Source: Thermoplasmata archaeon (lineage in GTDB: Archaea; Thermoplasmatota; E2; DHVEG-1; B8-G13). Taken from it: a DNA stretch of 6,516 nt. The stretch is from positions 1-6,516 of the forward strand of contig JAGGYP010000021.1 of assembly GCA_021162485.1 (NCBI GenBank), in the 5' to 3' direction. The notes beneath the pieces were generated by a model. It was not told the origin of the DNA and did not search any database. It saw only the letters and a program-made list of their open reading frames with translations. The number at the start of each line of letters is the position of its first letter. Position 1 is the stretch's first letter. Shown piece by piece: positions 5,358 to 6,516 of this stretch. The translations under genes and the position numbers were made by a program.

Positions 5358-6515
5358 TTACCATTTTGCCTTAATCGAGGTTTCTTTCACTTCTGAAATA
5401 GCATTTTCTACAAGACATTGGATATCAAGGTTTTTTTCTGCATTCTCAATCTTTTTTAGATCACATCTTGTTTCAGGATGTTTAGCAACCATAAAAGAGC
5501 AACAGTCTTCATACGGCAAAATAGATATCTCATATGTCCCTATCCTCTTTGCAATATCTATAATCTCCTCCTTATCCATCCCAGATAGTGGTGTAAAAAC
5601 TGGTTTCTCTGCAGCAGAATATATCACATTTAGGTTATCTAATGTTTGGGAAGCTACTTGTGAGATGCTATCTCCTGCCACCAATGCCTTTGCATTTTCT
5701 AGGTTTGCGATTTTTGAAGCTATTCTCATCATAAATCTTCTATAAATAAGCATTCTAAGTCTAGAGGGGACGTTTTTAATTATTTCCATCTGTATTTCTC
5801 TGAAGGGAACCATGTATAGCTTGCTATCAATTTGATATCTAGAAAGTATTTCCACCAAATTTTTTATCTTTAGTTCTACGTTTTGGGATTGTCTTGTATA
5901 GTTAAAAAAATGTACAAAAACCACTTTACATCCTCTTTTCATCATCAAAAATGATGACACAGCGCTATCTATTCCTCCAGAAAGCAAGGAAATTATTTTC
6001 TCATTTGGAAAAACAGGTAAGCCGCCGACTCCCTTGATTTTCTCAGAATAGATGTACGCCTCTTCTCTGCAAATCTCTATAAAAACTATAAAATCTGGTT
6101 TTCCCAGATTAACCTTTTTCTTGGTATGTTTAGCAATATATTCGCCAACTATGTTATTCACATCAACAGATGTCAGTGGAAAGTTTTTATTAGATCTGTA
6201 AGTTTCTACCTTAAAGCAACCTTTTTTATTTTCAGCTACTTTAAGTGCAACTTCTTTAATTACTTCAATGTCTAATGGAAGAGCTATAGAAAATGCAAAA
6301 TATTTGATACCAGGTATATATCTCAATCTATCTTTAATCTGATCTGATTTTTCAGATGTAACTAAAACTAGTCTACCGTGCTTTATGATTGGTTTTTCAT
6401 TTATTAAATCTTTAAGAGCTAATTCTATATTCTTTGCTAAAGTTTTTTCAAACAAAATCCTGTTTTTGCCTTTGAGTCCTATTTCTCCATAGTGTATAAC
6501 AACAGCGTTTTTCAT
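5358..6515 (-). CDS. thiI: tRNA 4-thiouridine synthase ThiI, without rhodanese domain
   Basis: ThiI uses ATP to adenylate uridine 8 of tRNA and replaces its oxygen with sulfur (s4U8). The 385 residues hold an N-terminal ferredoxin-like domain (about 1-60, with YGEIGLKGKNR at 9-19), a THUMP RNA-binding domain (about 60-165), and a PP-loop ATPase domain with LLSGGIDSAV at 177-186, ALVAGDSISQVASQT (277-291) and PLSGMDKEEI (309-318). The active-site segment PYEDCC has Cys338/Cys339, one of which matches the catalytic Cys344 of E. coli ThiI. The C-terminal rhodanese domain of the E. coli enzyme is absent, as is usual in archaea. The CxxC found near this region in methanogen-type, cluster-bearing ThiI is replaced by RMLIYRRFMMRIA (254-266). 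The ATG is one base from the right edge. It fits the family's N-terminus, but a start a few codons upstream cannot be excluded. It heads a likely operon with the HTH gene and larE. Confidence 0.93.
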   Translation of the reverse strand: MKNAVVIHYGEIGLKGKNRILFEKTLAKNIELALKDLINEKPIIKHGRLVLVTSEKSDQIKDRLRYIPGIKYFAFSIALPLDIEVIKEVALKVAENKKGCFKVETYRSNKNFPLTSVDVNNIVGEYIAKHTKKKVNLGKPDFIVFIEICREEAYIYSEKIKGVGGLPVFPNEKIISLLSGGIDSAVSSFLMMKRGCKVVFVHFFNYTRQSQNVELKIKNLVEILSRYQIDSKLYMVPFREIQMEIIKNVPSRLRMLIYRRFMMRIASKIANLENAKALVAGDSISQVASQTLDNLNVIYSAAEKPVFTPLSGMDKEEIIDIAKRIGTYEISILPYEDCCSFMVAKHPETRCDLKKIENAEKNLDIQCLVENAISEVKETSIKAKW

Positions 6516-6516
6516 A

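Noticed and set aside
5352..5360. TATA-like TAAATAATT before the HTH gene
   Set aside because: A weak match overlapping the thiI stop codon. The 33-base gap is equally consistent with cotranscription, so it is mentioned in the gene entry but not listed as a promoter.
5191..5745. Plus-strand open frame of 184 codons, membrane-protein-like
   Set aside because: It is antisense to the HTH gene and the catalytic half of thiI. Its hydrophobic look has the same cause, and no ribosome binding site or family motif is seen.

Overview
The window looks like a piece of a low-GC archaeal chromosome (roughly one third G+C by eye), probably Thermoplasmatota or another euryarchaeal lineage. This is an inference. 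It rests on heavy use of AGA/AGG for Arg and ATA for Ile, TATA-type promoter elements close upstream of starts, GGTG-type ribosome binding sites, and protein types: an archaeal-length ThiI without rhodanese domain, a cysteine-bearing short HTH regulator, a DUF401 membrane protein, and a secreted C25-like peptidase whose C-terminal Ig-like domain resembles those of Thermoplasmata surface proteins. All seven genes lie on the minus strand, so transcription runs from high to low coordinates. The window is densely coded and its longest gene-free stretch is 56 bases.

In transcription order, the first block (6515 to 4203) is thiI, a small HTH regulator and larE. Two ATP-dependent PP-loop sulfur transferases flank a regulator that carries four cysteines. 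The gaps are 33 and 6 bases, so this is probably one sulfur-transfer transcription unit. LarE has the three-cysteine pattern of the [4Fe-4S] subtype. ThiI has lost the CxxC that marks the cluster-bearing archaeal ThiI subtype.

The second block (4164 to 2626) is a single gene for an exported 512-residue cysteine peptidase-like protein of the gingipain (C25) type, with its own TATA-like element and a possibly leaderless start.

The third block (2569 to 1) starts behind another TATA-like element. It holds a 142-residue protein with one membrane anchor and an unrecognised soluble domain, then mtaD/dadD (deaminase of methylthioadenosine, S-adenosylhomocysteine and 5'-deoxyadenosine), then a DUF401 multi-pass membrane protein cut off by the left edge. 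The small protein and mtaD are 15 bases apart and likely translationally coupled. The DUF401 gene follows mtaD by 49 bases.

I see no RNA genes, CRISPR arrays, insertion sequences or clear long repeats. The most unusual items are the thiI-HTH-larE cluster, the contrast in cysteine motifs between its two sulfur transferases, the exported peptidase, and the uncharacterised membrane protein coupled to SAM-byproduct salvage. None is proof of a new system.
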